Part shown: positions 26,058 to 33,292 of the stretch, in pieces
How the letters are laid out: each line of letters begins with the position of its first letter
Numbering within the stretch: the stretch's first letter is position 1
DNA from: Pseudomonas sp. CBZ-4
GTDB lineage: Bacteria; Pseudomonadota; Gammaproteobacteria; Pseudomonadales; Pseudomonadaceae
Direction of reading: 5' to 3'
NCBI RefSeq assembly: GCF_000346755.1
Contig: NZ_ANNV01000166.1
Coordinates: 39,683 to 103,682, forward strand
DNA: 64,000 nucleotides
Made by a program: the position numbers and the translations under genes
The notes under the pieces: model-generated
Told to the model about the DNA's origin: nothing
Databases searched by the model: none
Seen by the model: only the letters and a program-made list of their open reading frames with translations

Positions 26058-26711
26058 ATGAGAAAGGGATTTTTCAGGCGAAAAGTCGATGCCGTCCTCG
26101 GCGTCGATATCAGCGACACGGCGATCAGGTTGGTCGAGCTGGGCCATTCAAGCAGCGGTTACACCATCAGAAGCTACGCCACACAGGCGCTGGCACCTCG
26201 TGCGGTGGTCGATGGCAACCTGCTGGACCTTGAGTCTGTCGGGCGTGCGCTGCAACAGGCGGTGCCCCGCTTGCACACGTCAGCCAGGTACGCGGTAATC
26301 GCCGTGGCAGGCCCGTCGGTCATTACCCAGGTGATCGACATGGAGTCCGGGCTCAGCGACGAAGAGGTGGGTTGGCGGATCCAGATGGAAGCCGATCAGT
26401 ACATTCCCTATCCGTTGGATGACGTGGCCATCGACTATCAAGTGCAGGGCCCTTGCGCCCACGACCCGGCGCGGGTCGAGGTGTTGCTGGCGGCCTGTCT
26501 CAGGGCGCAGGTCGAGGCGCGCGAGGCTGTTTTGGCCCAGGCCGGGCTGGTGGCGCGGGTGGTAGATGTCGAAGGGTTTGCATTGGCGCGTGCTTGCCGT
26601 CAGGATTTCGCCAGCTTCACGCCGGGCCGTCGAGTCGATGGCGCACAATGGGCCGTGGATGCCCAGGGAATGGGAGTGGCTTGCGGGGTGGCCCTGAGGA
26701 GTTTCGCTTGA
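26058..26711 (+). CDS. pilM: PilM with large internal deletion
   Basis: From ATG 26058 (GGGGAG 4 bases upstream) the product is 217 residues; ATG 26031 is a longer alternative. The N-terminal part follows PilM closely: LGVDISDTAIRLVEL, AGPSVITQVIDMESGLSDEE, EADQYIPYPLDDVAIDYQVQG and VVDVEGFALARA. Then about 130 residues usual in the 354-residue PilM are missing, yet the family's C-terminal motif reappears in frame as VACGVALRSFA. The second half of the actin-like ATPase fold is therefore gone. Known PilM anchors cytoplasmically to PilN; its N-terminal PilN-binding groove may survive. The E. coli homologue HofM is also short. Confidence 0.85.
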   Translation: MRKGFFRRKVDAVLGVDISDTAIRLVELGHSSSGYTIRSYATQALAPRAVVDGNLLDLESVGRALQQAVPRLHTSARYAVIAVAGPSVITQVIDMESGLSDEEVGWRIQMEADQYIPYPLDDVAIDYQVQGPCAHDPARVEVLLAACLRAQVEAREAVLAQAGLVARVVDVEGFALARACRQDFASFTPGRRVDGAQWAVDAQGMGVACGVALRSFA

Positions 26712-27262
26712 TGACACGAATCAACCTATTACCTTGGCGTCAGGCCCTGGCAGAACGGCGGCGCAAGTTTTTCCTGATGTTGCTGCTGGCGTTCGCCTGT
26801 GTGGCGCTCGCAGCGGTCTGGCTGGCGGATCAAGTGATCGACCAGGCGATCGATCGACAGGTCACGCGCAACAGCCACCTGGACAAGGACGTCGCCGTCC
26901 TGGATTCACGGATCAAGACCATCGACGACCTGCAGGTGCAAAGCCAGCAATTGGCGCAACGCATGAAGGTTGTCGAGGACTTGCACGACGGGCGCTCGGC
27001 CGGTGCCCAACTGCTGGACCAGTTGGCGCGCGCCGTGCCGGATGGGGTGCACCTGCATGAAGTGGTGGCCAAGGGCGATACGGTGAGTATTCGCGGCAGT
27101 GCTGAATCCAGCCAGGACATTGCCCAGTTGATGCGTCGCCTGGAGGCCACTGAAGGTGCCCACGCCACCCGTTTGCAGCACGTGCTGACGGAAGGCGCGC
27201 GCGGCGCCAATGAATTCCAGTTGATGGTGCGCCAGGGAGAATCCGGCGAGGTGCAACCTTGA
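26711..27262 (+). CDS. pilN: PilN, inner-membrane T4P alignment protein
   Basis: 183 residues starting at ATG 26711, which shares its A with the pilM stop (TGATG). The N-terminal MTRINLLPWRQALAERRRKFF is the conserved cytoplasmic PilM-binding peptide, followed by one transmembrane helix (about 22-43), a coiled coil and a periplasmic ferredoxin-like domain. Length is near normal for PilN, so this is the least altered gene of the cluster. Confidence 0.92.
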   Translation: MTRINLLPWRQALAERRRKFFLMLLLAFACVALAAVWLADQVIDQAIDRQVTRNSHLDKDVAVLDSRIKTIDDLQVQSQQLAQRMKVVEDLHDGRSAGAQLLDQLARAVPDGVHLHEVVAKGDTVSIRGSAESSQDIAQLMRRLEATEGAHATRLQHVLTEGARGANEFQLMVRQGESGEVQP

Positions 27263-28230
27263 GCCTGCCCAGGCTCGATCTGTCTGCGCTCACTCACAAC
27301 GCTGCCCATTGGCCACTGCCTGGCAAAGTCTTGCTGGGTGGCGCATTGGCAGGCCTGTTGTGTGTGGTGGGTGACCTTGTGTGGCTGAGCCCGTCACGGG
27401 AACGGTTGCACCAGGCCGAGGCGCAGGAAGTGGTCCTGCAACAGCAGATTCAGGAAAAAACTGCCTTGGCTGCCGGTCTGGAGGAGCGGGCTCGCCAGCT
27501 TGAGCGGATGCAGGCAAAGGTTGATGGGCTTTTTCAGGCGCTGCCCGCTGAATCCGAAATCCCCGGCCTGCTGGAAGACATCGCGCGGTTGGCATTGACC
27601 AATGGCTTGGTGGTTGAAAGCGTCACGCCGCAGGATGAGCAGCCCCAGGCTTTTTATGTCGAGCAACCGGTGGCGGTTGGCGTCAGTGGCGCCTATCACG
27701 ACCTGGCGATGTTCGTCAGTGCATTCGGTGGCCTGTCCCGTTTGGTCACGGCCCATGATGTGGCCCTGCGCCCGGAGGGCAGGCTGCTGCGTCTTGAACT
27801 GCGGGTGAAGAGCTACTGGCGTGCGTCTGCGGGTGGCCGGCAGGGCGAGGCCATCACCCAGGGCGCGCGCTTTGTCTACGACTCCTCCGGCCTGCGCGAC
27901 CCGTTCACGCCGCTGGCCGTCCAGGTCGATCACGCGCGTGGACGGCCAGCCCGGGCGCCGGACCTCATGCGGCCGCGTGGCGCGCTGGAAGCGTTTGCGG
28001 TCGACCAGTTCGAAATGGTCGGCACCCTGTCCCGTGGCGTGCAGGCTTTCGTTCTGCTGCGCATGGCCTCGACGGTGCACCGGCTGGCGGTCGGTGACTA
28101 CCTGGGGCCGAATCACGGCCGGGTCACGGCCATTTACGCCGGGCATGTCGAGCTGGTCGAGTTGTTCCCCGATGAACAGGGTGCATGGCTGGAGCGCCCG
28201 CGAACCCTCGTGTTAAACGTCAACTCATAA
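27259..28230 (+). CDS. PilO-PilP fusion protein
   Basis: 323 residues from TTG 27259, overlapping the pilN stop (TTGA) with GCGAGG upstream. Residues 1 to about 205 are PilO: transmembrane segment (about 22-42), coiled coil, and ferredoxin-like domain ending LRLELRVKSYWR. Residues from about 210 to 323 are PilP: SSGLRDPFTPLAVQV, FAVDQFEMVGTLSRG, VHRLAVGDYLGPNHGRVTAI and GAWLERPRTLVLN. PilO and PilP are normally separate, and PilP is a lipoprotein with its own signal; here no stop, start or lipobox intervenes. Both domains would be periplasmic, so the fusion is topologically sensible. Confidence 0.88.
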   Translation: MSLPRLDLSALTHNAAHWPLPGKVLLGGALAGLLCVVGDLVWLSPSRERLHQAEAQEVVLQQQIQEKTALAAGLEERARQLERMQAKVDGLFQALPAESEIPGLLEDIARLALTNGLVVESVTPQDEQPQAFYVEQPVAVGVSGAYHDLAMFVSAFGGLSRLVTAHDVALRPEGRLLRLELRVKSYWRASAGGRQGEAITQGARFVYDSSGLRDPFTPLAVQVDHARGRPARAPDLMRPRGALEAFAVDQFEMVGTLSRGVQAFVLLRMASTVHRLAVGDYLGPNHGRVTAIYAGHVELVELFPDEQGAWLERPRTLVLNVNS

Positions 28231-28243
28231 CGGAATCAAACCC

Positions 28244-29611
28244 ATGAAAAGGACTTTCCTGTCCTTCGGTGTGGCGCTATGGATAGCGTTCACGGCACCG
28301 ATGGCTGCTGCTGTGCCCAATCGCGTAGACCTGATCCAACTGCCGCCGCCGCAGGCGTTGGCGGGGGACAGACTCAACCTCAATTTCCAGAACATCGAAG
28401 TGCGCGCCGTGTTGCAGCAAATCGCCGACGTGGCGGGCCTCAACCTGGTGGCCAGCGACGATGTGCAAGGTTCGATCACCCTGCGACTCAAGGATGTGCC
28501 CTGGGACCAGGCGCTAGACCTGGTGCTGCAAGCCAAGGGCCTGGATAAGCGGATCAAGGCCGGCGTATTGCTGGTGGCGCCGGCCGAGGAATTGGCCGCC
28601 CGCGAACTGCTCACGCTGGAATCCCGCCGGCAGATGGACGAGCTGGCGCCGCTGCGTCGGGAGCTGTTGCAGGTCAATTACGCCAAGGCGGCGGACCTGG
28701 CCAAGCTATTCCAATCGGTGACGGGGCTGGAGGGCAGTACCGATGAGCGCGGCTCGGTGGCGGTGGATGACCGCACCAACAACATCATTGCCTACCAGAC
28801 CGGCGAGCGGCTGGAGGAGCTGCGGCGCATCGTGACGCAACTGGATATTCCGGTGCGCCAGGTGATGATCGAGGCGCGGATTGTCGAGGCCAATGTGGAT
28901 TACGACAAAAGCCTCGGTGCGCGCTGGGGTGGGCGGCTCAATCGTGGCAACTGGAGCGCTGGCGGCATCCCCAAACCGCTGCCGGAGGGCGCAGAACCGC
29001 CGGAAAATCCGCCCAGCTCGCCGTTTGTCGATTTGGGGGCGATTACCGGCACGTCGGGCCTGGGCGTCGCTTATATCACTGACAACCTGCTGCTGGACCT
29101 GGAACTGACCGCCATGGAGAAAACCGGTAACGGTGAAATCGTCTCACAGCCCAAGGTGGTCACGTCCGACAAGGAAACCGCGCGCATCCTCAAGGGCACC
29201 GAGATTCCCTATCAGGAATCCAGCTCCAGCGGCGCCACCTCGGTGTCGTTCAAGGAGGCCTCGCTGTCCCTGGAAGTCACCCCGCAAATCACCCCCGACG
29301 GCCACGTGATCATGGAGGTCAAGGTCACCAAGGACGAGCCCGACTACCTGAACAAACTCAACGATGTGCCGCCGATCAAGAAGAACGAAGTCAACGCCAA
29401 GGTGCTGGTCAAGGATGGTGAGACCATTGTCATCGGCGGGGTTTTCTCCAATACCCAGAGCAAAGTGGTAGATAAAGTGCCATTTTTGGGCGATGTGCCG
29501 TATCTTGGCCGCCTTTTCCGGCGCGATGTGCTGGCGGAGAAAAAATCCGAGCTGCTGGTATTCCTGACTCCGCGTATTATGAATAACCAGGCGATTGCTG
29601 TGAGTCGTTGA
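28244..29611 (+). CDS. pilQ: PilQ-type secretin, short form without AMIN domains
   Basis: 455 residues with signal peptide (about 1-23). A secretin N0/STN domain (LNLNFQNIEVRAVLQQIADVAGLNLV) starts almost directly after it, then an N1 domain and the secretin barrel, with VPFLGDVPYLGRLFRRD near the end. PilQ of P. aeruginosa is about 714 residues because it begins with AMIN domains that bind peptidoglycan; these are absent here. The size resembles E. coli HofQ. It forms the outer-membrane pore for pilus or DNA. Confidence 0.9.
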   Translation: MKRTFLSFGVALWIAFTAPMAAAVPNRVDLIQLPPPQALAGDRLNLNFQNIEVRAVLQQIADVAGLNLVASDDVQGSITLRLKDVPWDQALDLVLQAKGLDKRIKAGVLLVAPAEELAARELLTLESRRQMDELAPLRRELLQVNYAKAADLAKLFQSVTGLEGSTDERGSVAVDDRTNNIIAYQTGERLEELRRIVTQLDIPVRQVMIEARIVEANVDYDKSLGARWGGRLNRGNWSAGGIPKPLPEGAEPPENPPSSPFVDLGAITGTSGLGVAYITDNLLLDLELTAMEKTGNGEIVSQPKVVTSDKETARILKGTEIPYQESSSSGATSVSFKEASLSLEVTPQITPDGHVIMEVKVTKDEPDYLNKLNDVPPIKKNEVNAKVLVKDGETIVIGGVFSNTQSKVVDKVPFLGDVPYLGRLFRRDVLAEKKSELLVFLTPRIMNNQAIAVSR

Positions 29612-29615
29612 TTCT

Positions 29616-30134
29616 GTGCGAAATTTGATTCTTGTAGGACCGATGGGGGCTGGAAAAAGCACCATCGGCCGTTTGCTGGCCAAAGAGCTGCGCCTGCCAT
29701 TCAAAGATTCCGACAAGGAAATTGAATTGCGCACGGGTGCCAATATCCCATGGATCTTCGATAAGGAAGGCGAGCTGGGCTTTCGTGACCGCGAGCAGGC
29801 GATGATCGCCGAGCTGTGCGGCCTCGACGGCGTGGTATTGGCCACCGGCGGCGGCGCAGTCATGCGCGAAGAAAACCGTCGGGCGCTGCATGCCGGTGGT
29901 CGGGTGGTCTATCTGCATGCCTCGGTCGAGCAGCAGGTGGGCCGCACCGCCCGCGATCGCAATCGCCCGCTGCTGCGCACGGCCAACCCGGAAAAAACCT
30001 TGCGGGACCTGCTCACGCTGCGCGACCCGCTGTATCGGGAAATCGCCGATCTGGTGGTGGAAACCGATGAGCGGCCGCCGCGGATGGTGGTCCTCGACAT
30101 TCTCGAGCGCCTGCAACGGCTGCCACCCCGTTAA
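29616..30134 (+). CDS. aroK: Shikimate kinase
   Basis: 172 residues from GTG 29616, five bases after the pilQ stop. Walker A GPMGAGKST (about 8-16), the shikimate-binding Asp/Arg/Gly residues (KDSDKEIE, FRDREQ, GGGAVMREENR) and the lid RDRNRPLL are present. It phosphorylates shikimate in aromatic amino acid synthesis. GTG is required because no ATG precedes the conserved N-terminus RNLILVGPMG. Confidence 0.96.
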   Translation: MRNLILVGPMGAGKSTIGRLLAKELRLPFKDSDKEIELRTGANIPWIFDKEGELGFRDREQAMIAELCGLDGVVLATGGGAVMREENRRALHAGGRVVYLHASVEQQVGRTARDRNRPLLRTANPEKTLRDLLTLRDPLYREIADLVVETDERPPRMVVLDILERLQRLPPR

Positions 30135-30259
30135 AGCCAGGCCCGAAATGCGCTATTCTCGGCGGCGCGCCATTACCCTTTGAGGTGTGGCGTAGAGCCA
30201 TCAGGCAACGCCCCATCTCGACGTTGCCGGTCGTCATACCATCTCTAACGCGGGGACAC

Positions 30260-31360
30260 ATGCAGACACTTAAGGTCGATCTAGGCGAGCGCAGCTACCC
30301 GATCCATATTGGCGAAGGTCTGCTGGACCAGCCCGAGTTGCTCGCCCCGCACATTGCCGGGCGGCAAGTGGCGATCATCTCCAACGAAACGGTCGCGCCG
30401 CTGTACCTAGAGCGCCTGAGCCGCAGCCTTGCGGCGTATTCGGTGATCTCGGTGATCCTGCCAGACGGCGAAGCCCACAAGAACTGGGAAACCCTGCAAC
30501 TGATCTTTGATGGCCTGCTGACTGCGCGCCATGACCGCCGCACCACCGTGATCGCCCTGGGCGGCGGTGTGATCGGCGACATGGCCGGCTTTGCGGCGGC
30601 CTGCTACCAGCGTGGCGTGGACTTTATCCAGGTGCCGACCACCTTGCTGTCCCAGGTCGATTCGTCGGTGGGTGGCAAGACCGGTATCAACCACCCGCTG
30701 GGCAAGAACATGGTCGGCGCGTTCTACCAGCCGCAGGCTGTGCTGATCGACACCGCCACCCTCAATACCTTGCCGCCCCGCGAGCTGTCGGCGGGCCTGG
30801 CGGAAGTCATCAAGTACGGGCTGATCTGCGACGAGCCGTTCCTGGCCTGGCTGGAAGAACACGTCGACGCCTTGCGCAACCTCGACCAGGTCGCCCTGAC
30901 CGAAGCGATCTCTCGCTCCTGCGCCGCCAAGGCGCTGGTGGTGAATGCCGACGAACGGGAGTCCGGCGTGCGCGCCACCTTGAACCTCGGCCACACCTTC
31001 GGCCATGCGATCGAAACGCACATGGGCTATGGTGTGTGGTTGCATGGAGAGGCCGTAGCGGCTGGCACAGTGATGGCATTGGAGATGTCGCAACGCCTGG
31101 GCTGGATCAGCGCCCAGGAGCGTGATCGTGGTATCCGCCTGTTCCAGCGCGCCGGTTTGCCGGTCATCCCGCCTGAAGAGATGACCGAGGCGGACTTCCT
31201 CGAACATATGGCGATAGACAAGAAAGTGATCGACGGTCGACTGCGACTGGTGCTGCTGCGCCACATGGGCGAAGCCGTGGTAACCGACGATTATCCAAAA
31301 GAGATTTTACAAGCCACGCTGGGAGCGGATTACCGCGCCCTGGCTCAGCTGAAAGGTTAA
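30260..31360 (+). CDS. aroB: 3-dehydroquinate synthase
   Basis: 366 residues from ATG 30260 with GGGGA upstream. Conserved NAD-binding GGGVIGDMAGFAAA, the Lys-rich active-site region SSVGGKTGINHPLGKN, and metal ligands in LNLGHTFGHAIE. It catalyses the second step of the shikimate pathway and follows aroK as in most gammaproteobacteria. The 125-base gap from aroK contains no clear promoter. Confidence 0.98.
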   Translation: MQTLKVDLGERSYPIHIGEGLLDQPELLAPHIAGRQVAIISNETVAPLYLERLSRSLAAYSVISVILPDGEAHKNWETLQLIFDGLLTARHDRRTTVIALGGGVIGDMAGFAAACYQRGVDFIQVPTTLLSQVDSSVGGKTGINHPLGKNMVGAFYQPQAVLIDTATLNTLPPRELSAGLAEVIKYGLICDEPFLAWLEEHVDALRNLDQVALTEAISRSCAAKALVVNADERESGVRATLNLGHTFGHAIETHMGYGVWLHGEAVAAGTVMALEMSQRLGWISAQERDRGIRLFQRAGLPVIPPEEMTEADFLEHMAIDKKVIDGRLRLVLLRHMGEAVVTDDYPKEILQATLGADYRALAQLKG

Positions 31361-31370
31361 CCAGATCCCG

Positions 31371-32939
31371 ATGACTAGTTTGCATGCCGACGAGGCGTTC
31401 CTCGGCCATTACCAGTTAAGCCACGACCCTTTTGCTCCACGGGTGCCTGGTTTCAAATTCTTCCCGGCCCAGCGCAAGCCAGTGCTGGGGCAACTGCACC
31501 ACCTGGCGCGCTACAGCCAGTTGCTGCTGGTGGTGACCGGCCCGTTGGGCAGCGGCAAGACCTTGCTGCGCCAGGCGCTGGTGGCGAGCACCAACAAGCA
31601 ATCGGTACAGAGCGTGGTGGTCTCCGCGCGCGGCGCCGGTGATGCGGCTGGCGTGTTGCGCCAGGTGGCCCAGGCGCTGGACGTGTCCACGGCCGAGCCG
31701 AACGCGATCCTCAAGCAAGTGGTGCAACTGGGCCTGACCGGCCAGGAAGTCTATCTGCTGGTGGATGACGCCGAGCAGCTCGACGAATCCGCCCTTGAAG
31801 CGCTGCTGGCGCTGGCCGCCGGTACGCCGGAAGGTCGCCCGCACGTGTTCCTGTTTGGTGAGTCGTCGTTGATCGCCGACCTGGAGCAGATCAGCGGCGA
31901 TCAAGAGCTGTTCCACGTGATCGAATTGCAGCCGTACGAAGAAGAAGAAACCCGCGAATACCTGGCCCAACGCCTCGAAGGCGCCGGCGCCGGTATCGAA
32001 CTTTTCACGGCAAATCAGATCTCTGATATTCACGAAAGCTCCGACGGCTGGCCTGGCACCATCAACCAGGTTGCCCGCGATGCGATGATCGAAGCCATGA
32101 TTGCCAGCCGCTCTGCGGTCAAGCGTCCAAAGATGGGGTTCACTATGCCTAAGAAGCACGTATTGGCTATTTCCGCGGTAGTCGTGGTGGCTGTTGCCGC
32201 CGCCTGGTTGATCCCGGGCCGCAGCAAGGCGCCGACCACTGCCGGCGCGCCAACCGAACAGGCGCAGTTGCCACTGGGCAAGCCTACTCCAAACGTTGAG
32301 TTCGCCAACTCCGGCCAGCCGACCAACCTGCCGATGGTCGGTCAGCCAGTAATGCGCGGCCCGCTCGCCGAAGAAGCCGGTGGCATCTCCGAAGGCGACG
32401 ACGGCGTGCCGGTGGAAGGTTCCAGCGCCACACCGCCAACCGTTACCACCACTGCGCCACCTGCGGGCGTGCCAGCAGGCCAGCCAGCAGCCGTGGCCAA
32501 GCCGACGCCGGCACCGAGCGTCGCCGCCGCCAAGCCGGCGCCAGTGACCAAGCCGGTTGTCGCGGCGCCTGCGCCTGCTGCCAAGCCAACCCCGGCTCCG
32601 GCCGCCAAGCCGGCTGAAAAGCCTGTCACCGTCGCTAAAGCGGGCGCTGCGGGCAGCGGTTGGTATGGCAGCCAGCCTGCCAGCAACTTCGTCGTGCAGA
32701 TCCTCGGCACCAGCTCCGAAGCCAACGCCCAGGCGTTCGTGAAAGAGCAGGGCGGCGAGTACCGTTATTTCAAGAAAGTGCTCAACGGCAAGCCTCTCTA
32801 CGTGATCACCTACGGCAACTTCTCCAGCCGTGCAGCCGCTGATTCTGCGATCAAAGCCTTGCCAGCGAAGGTTCAGGCTGGTAAACCTTGGCCTCGCACT
32901 GTTGCCAGCGTTCAACAAGAACTCGCAACAACTCGCTGA
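31371..32939 (+). CDS. damX: DamX-like AAA plus SPOR-domain cell-division protein
   Basis: 522 residues. An N-terminal ExeA/GspA-type ATPase domain has Walker A GPLGSGKT (57-64) and Walker B VYLLVDDAEQLDE. A transmembrane helix lies at about 263-281. A long Pro/Ala/Lys linker leads to a C-terminal SPOR domain (about 443-520, NFVVQILGTSSEANAQAF to KPLYVITYGNF). SPOR targets it to the septum. The aroB-damX order is conserved with E. coli, although E. coli DamX lacks an obvious ATPase domain; the name is by synteny and architecture. Confidence 0.85.
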   Translation: MTSLHADEAFLGHYQLSHDPFAPRVPGFKFFPAQRKPVLGQLHHLARYSQLLLVVTGPLGSGKTLLRQALVASTNKQSVQSVVVSARGAGDAAGVLRQVAQALDVSTAEPNAILKQVVQLGLTGQEVYLLVDDAEQLDESALEALLALAAGTPEGRPHVFLFGESSLIADLEQISGDQELFHVIELQPYEEEETREYLAQRLEGAGAGIELFTANQISDIHESSDGWPGTINQVARDAMIEAMIASRSAVKRPKMGFTMPKKHVLAISAVVVVAVAAAWLIPGRSKAPTTAGAPTEQAQLPLGKPTPNVEFANSGQPTNLPMVGQPVMRGPLAEEAGGISEGDDGVPVEGSSATPPTVTTTAPPAGVPAGQPAAVAKPTPAPSVAAAKPAPVTKPVVAAPAPAAKPTPAPAAKPAEKPVTVAKAGAAGSGWYGSQPASNFVVQILGTSSEANAQAFVKEQGGEYRYFKKVLNGKPLYVITYGNFSSRAAADSAIKALPAKVQAGKPWPRTVASVQQELATTR

Positions 32940-32945
32940 AGATCC

Positions 32946-32966
32946 GGCGGCCTTACCCAGGCCGCC
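32946..32966 (+). terminator. Weak terminator-like hairpin after damX
   Basis: GGCGGCCT-TACCC-AGGCCGCC is a strong 8-base stem starting 7 bases after the damX stop, but it lacks a following T-run, so it may be a pause or Rho-related site rather than a full intrinsic terminator. The rest of the 353-base gap to gltB holds only the gltB promoter. Confidence 0.45.
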
Positions 32967-33152
32967 CTCCCGGCACCTCAAAAAATATCCGCAAGTGCGT
33001 GCTGCCCTTACAGGCCGCGCGCTTTGTGGTGTCTGCGTCACAGTGGCTTTTGAGTCGTAGCGGTCAGAATTAAAAAAGTTTTGACTAGCACAGCATATCG
33101 CTTTAAACCTTTCATAAATGCGACATAGATTTTCGACATTTCGTCGCTAAAT

Positions 33153-33181
33153 TTGTGAGCGTCTGTGTCGGTGTGTACAAT
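33153..33181 (+). promoter_or_regulatory. Sigma-70-type promoter of gltBD
   Basis: -35 TTGTGA (33153-33158), 17-base spacer, -10 TACAAT (33176-33181, five of six). It leaves a leader of about 105 bases before gltB. No riboswitch-like fold was recognised. Confidence 0.6.
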
Positions 33182-33292
33182 GACCTCCCTTTTGCCCCCG
33201 CTAAGCCGGCGTACGTTCGGCGTGGAAGGTAACCGGTTGAATTGAAAAGAAATTTGCCTCGATATAAGAGGCAGCCTGGTGAGAAAGTGTCT

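Noticed and set aside
26058..26711. Frameshift or pseudogene explanation for the short PilM
   Set aside because: The family's C-terminal motif ends the protein in frame and the stop overlaps the pilN start, so an in-frame deletion explains it better.
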